Positions 5,821 to 6,876 of a stretch of 6,876 nt of DNA are shown here, piece by piece (position 1 is the stretch's first letter; every line of letters begins with the position of its first letter). This DNA is from Spirochaetaceae bacterium (GTDB taxonomy: Bacteria; Spirochaetota; Spirochaetia; JABEVK01), in NCBI GenBank assembly GCA_023265735.1, contig JAHFSN010000108.1, positions 1 to 6,876 on the forward strand. The letters are read 5' to 3'. A program made the translations under genes and the position numbers. The notes under the pieces were generated by a model that made no database searches, was not told where the DNA came from, and saw nothing but the letters and a program-made list of their open reading frames with translations.

Positions 5821-6876
5821 TTAGTTGGCCGGCAACCCGAGGACGGACGCGAGCTTCTCGCTTCCCGGCTTTCCGCCATGGGTCAGCAGGGTCGCGGCCA
5901 CGATGTCGTCGGACGGGTCAATGACCAATTGTTTTTCTTTATTCACCAGATTCAAGAGGAACGTCGTGATGTTCTTGGAGTACAGCTGACTGGCGTGGAA
6001 GGACACCGTCGAGGCAATGTTCAGGGGGCCGCAGATGGTGACGCCGTGTTTCACGACGGTCTTTCCGGGTTCCGTGAGCTCGCAGTTTCCTCCGCGCTCA
6101 CTGGCCAGGTCGATGATCACCGACCCCGGGGCCATCGACGTCACCATGGCCTCGGTGATCAGCTTGGGGGAGGGCCTCCCTGGGATCGCCGCCGTCGAGA
6201 CGATGACGTCGATATCCTTGACGTAGCCCGCCATGAGTTCCTTCTGCTTGGCCTGCTGTTCGGGCGTAAGTTCCTTGGCGTAGCCGCCGGCCCCCGAAGC
6301 GTCGCCCACGTCAAACTCGATGAACTTGGCCCCCAGGGACTGCACCTGCTCTTTGACCGCCGCCCGCACATCGAAGGCGCTCACCACGGCGCCCAGACGC
6401 TTGGCCGTGGCGATGGCCTGGAGCCCCGCGACGCCGGCGCCCAAGACAAACACCTTGGCTGGAATGATGGTCCCGGCGGCGGTCATGCTCAAGGGGAACA
6501 TTTTTGGAAGGAGCTCGGCCGCCAGCAGCACGCCCTTGTAGCCGGCGAGGTTGGACTGGCTGGAGAGTACGTCCATGGCTTGGGCCCGGGTGGTCCGGGG
6601 GATGAGCTCCATGGAGAAGGCGCTGACACCCGCCTTGAGGAAGGTGGCAAAGGATTCATGGGGGGCCCAGGGGTCCATGGTGCCTACCACGATCTGACCC
6701 GCGTGGAGCCAGGCCTTGGCCACCGAGGGCGTCGCCGCGGCTCCGGCCCGAACGGTGAGGACGATGTCGCTCTGCTTCCACAGGTCTGCAGCGGCGCCGA
6801 CGATGACGGCGCCGGCGGCCTCGTAGGCGGCGTCCAGGTAGCCGGAGGCTTCACCGGCACCTTTCTCGACCTGCAC
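5821..6876 (-). CDS. pntA1: NAD(P) transhydrogenase subunit alpha part 1 (NAD(H)-binding domain I); 5' partial
   Basis: The frame runs off the right edge with 351 residues visible. The first residues (VQVEKGAGEASGY) match the conserved strand that sits about 35 residues into the family, so only the short N-terminus is missing and the terminal GTG is not the start. Landmarks of domain I, which is related to alanine dehydrogenase, are visible. The RQD loop has Arg94, Gln99 and Asp102 within RTTRAQAMD. The Rossmann NAD site is VLGAGVAGLQA (144-154), followed by the DVRAAVKEQVQSLGA segment. The mobile loop region is TAAIPGRPSPKLI (228-240), and SVIIDLASERGGNCE lies at 252-266. The protein stops at TAA (5823-5821) before the linker to the membrane helices, as in three-subunit enzymes. 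It is a peripheral cytoplasmic subunit that binds NADH and passes hydride to NADP+ on PntB. The promoter lies outside the window. Confidence 0.95.
   Translation of the reverse strand: MQVEKGAGEASGYLDAAYEAAGAVIVGAAADLWKQSDIVLTVRAGAAATPSVAKAWLHAGQIVVGTMDPWAPHESFATFLKAGVSAFSMELIPRTTRAQAMDVLSSQSNLAGYKGVLLAAELLPKMFPLSMTAAGTIIPAKVFVLGAGVAGLQAIATAKRLGAVVSAFDVRAAVKEQVQSLGAKFIEFDVGDASGAGGYAKELTPEQQAKQKELMAGYVKDIDVIVSTAAIPGRPSPKLITEAMVTSMAPGSVIIDLASERGGNCELTEPGKTVVKHGVTICGPLNIASTVSFHASQLYSKNITTFLLNLVNKEKQLVIDPSDDIVAATLLTHGGKPGSEKLASVLGLPAN

Noticed and set aside
5502..5879. In-frame upstream extension of pntB
   Set aside because: It overlaps pntA2 and the end of pntA1 in another frame and translates to Arg/His/Gly-rich noise. 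The ATG at 5501 matches the family start and the ATGA overlap.

Overview
This is GC-rich DNA (about 65% in sampled lines of the flanking genes, by hand count) from a Gram-negative bacterium. The evidence for an outer membrane is two lipoproteins with Ala at +2 and a β-barrel protein with a signal peptide and a C-terminal Phe. The three-gene proton-translocating transhydrogenase (separate α1, α2 and β subunits) and the overall style fit several phyla such as Acidobacteriota or Deltaproteobacteria-like lineages. I cannot fix the taxon from sequence alone.

Layout, left to right. (1) 1-1353 (+): the 3' part of a CNNM/CBS-pair membrane protein of the CorC/HlyC type. Its C-terminus is not the usual CorC_HlyC domain but a PTS EIIA type-2 (PtsN/MtlA-like) domain with an intact IPHAR phospho-histidine motif. 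(2) 1368-1403: a strong hairpin, probably a bidirectional terminator, between this gene and the next convergent one. (3) 1403-2431 (-): a lipoprotein with C-terminal ankyrin repeats, lower in GC than its neighbours and probably starting at TTG. (4) 2432-2627: a divergent intergenic region holding a TTCGTG-type interspersed repeat. (5) 2628-3017 (+): a small lipoprotein of unknown function. (6) 3093-4031 (+): an outer-membrane β-barrel resembling the MetA-pathway (phenol degradation) family. (7) 4035-6876 (-): the pntA1-pntA2-pntB operon, read right to left, with the start of pntA1 beyond the window.

How the genes work together. The three pnt genes encode one inner-membrane complex that uses the proton-motive force to move hydride from NADH to NADP+. 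They are tightly packed, with a 4-bp ATGA overlap between pntA2 and pntB. The two + strand envelope genes (small lipoprotein and β-barrel) may be co-transcribed across a 75-bp gap with no obvious terminator. The remaining genes look like independent neighbours. The points most worth a second look are the CNNM-CBS-EIIA fusion and the non-standard residues in the transhydrogenase proton-channel region. No mobile element, CRISPR array, tRNA or rRNA was seen.
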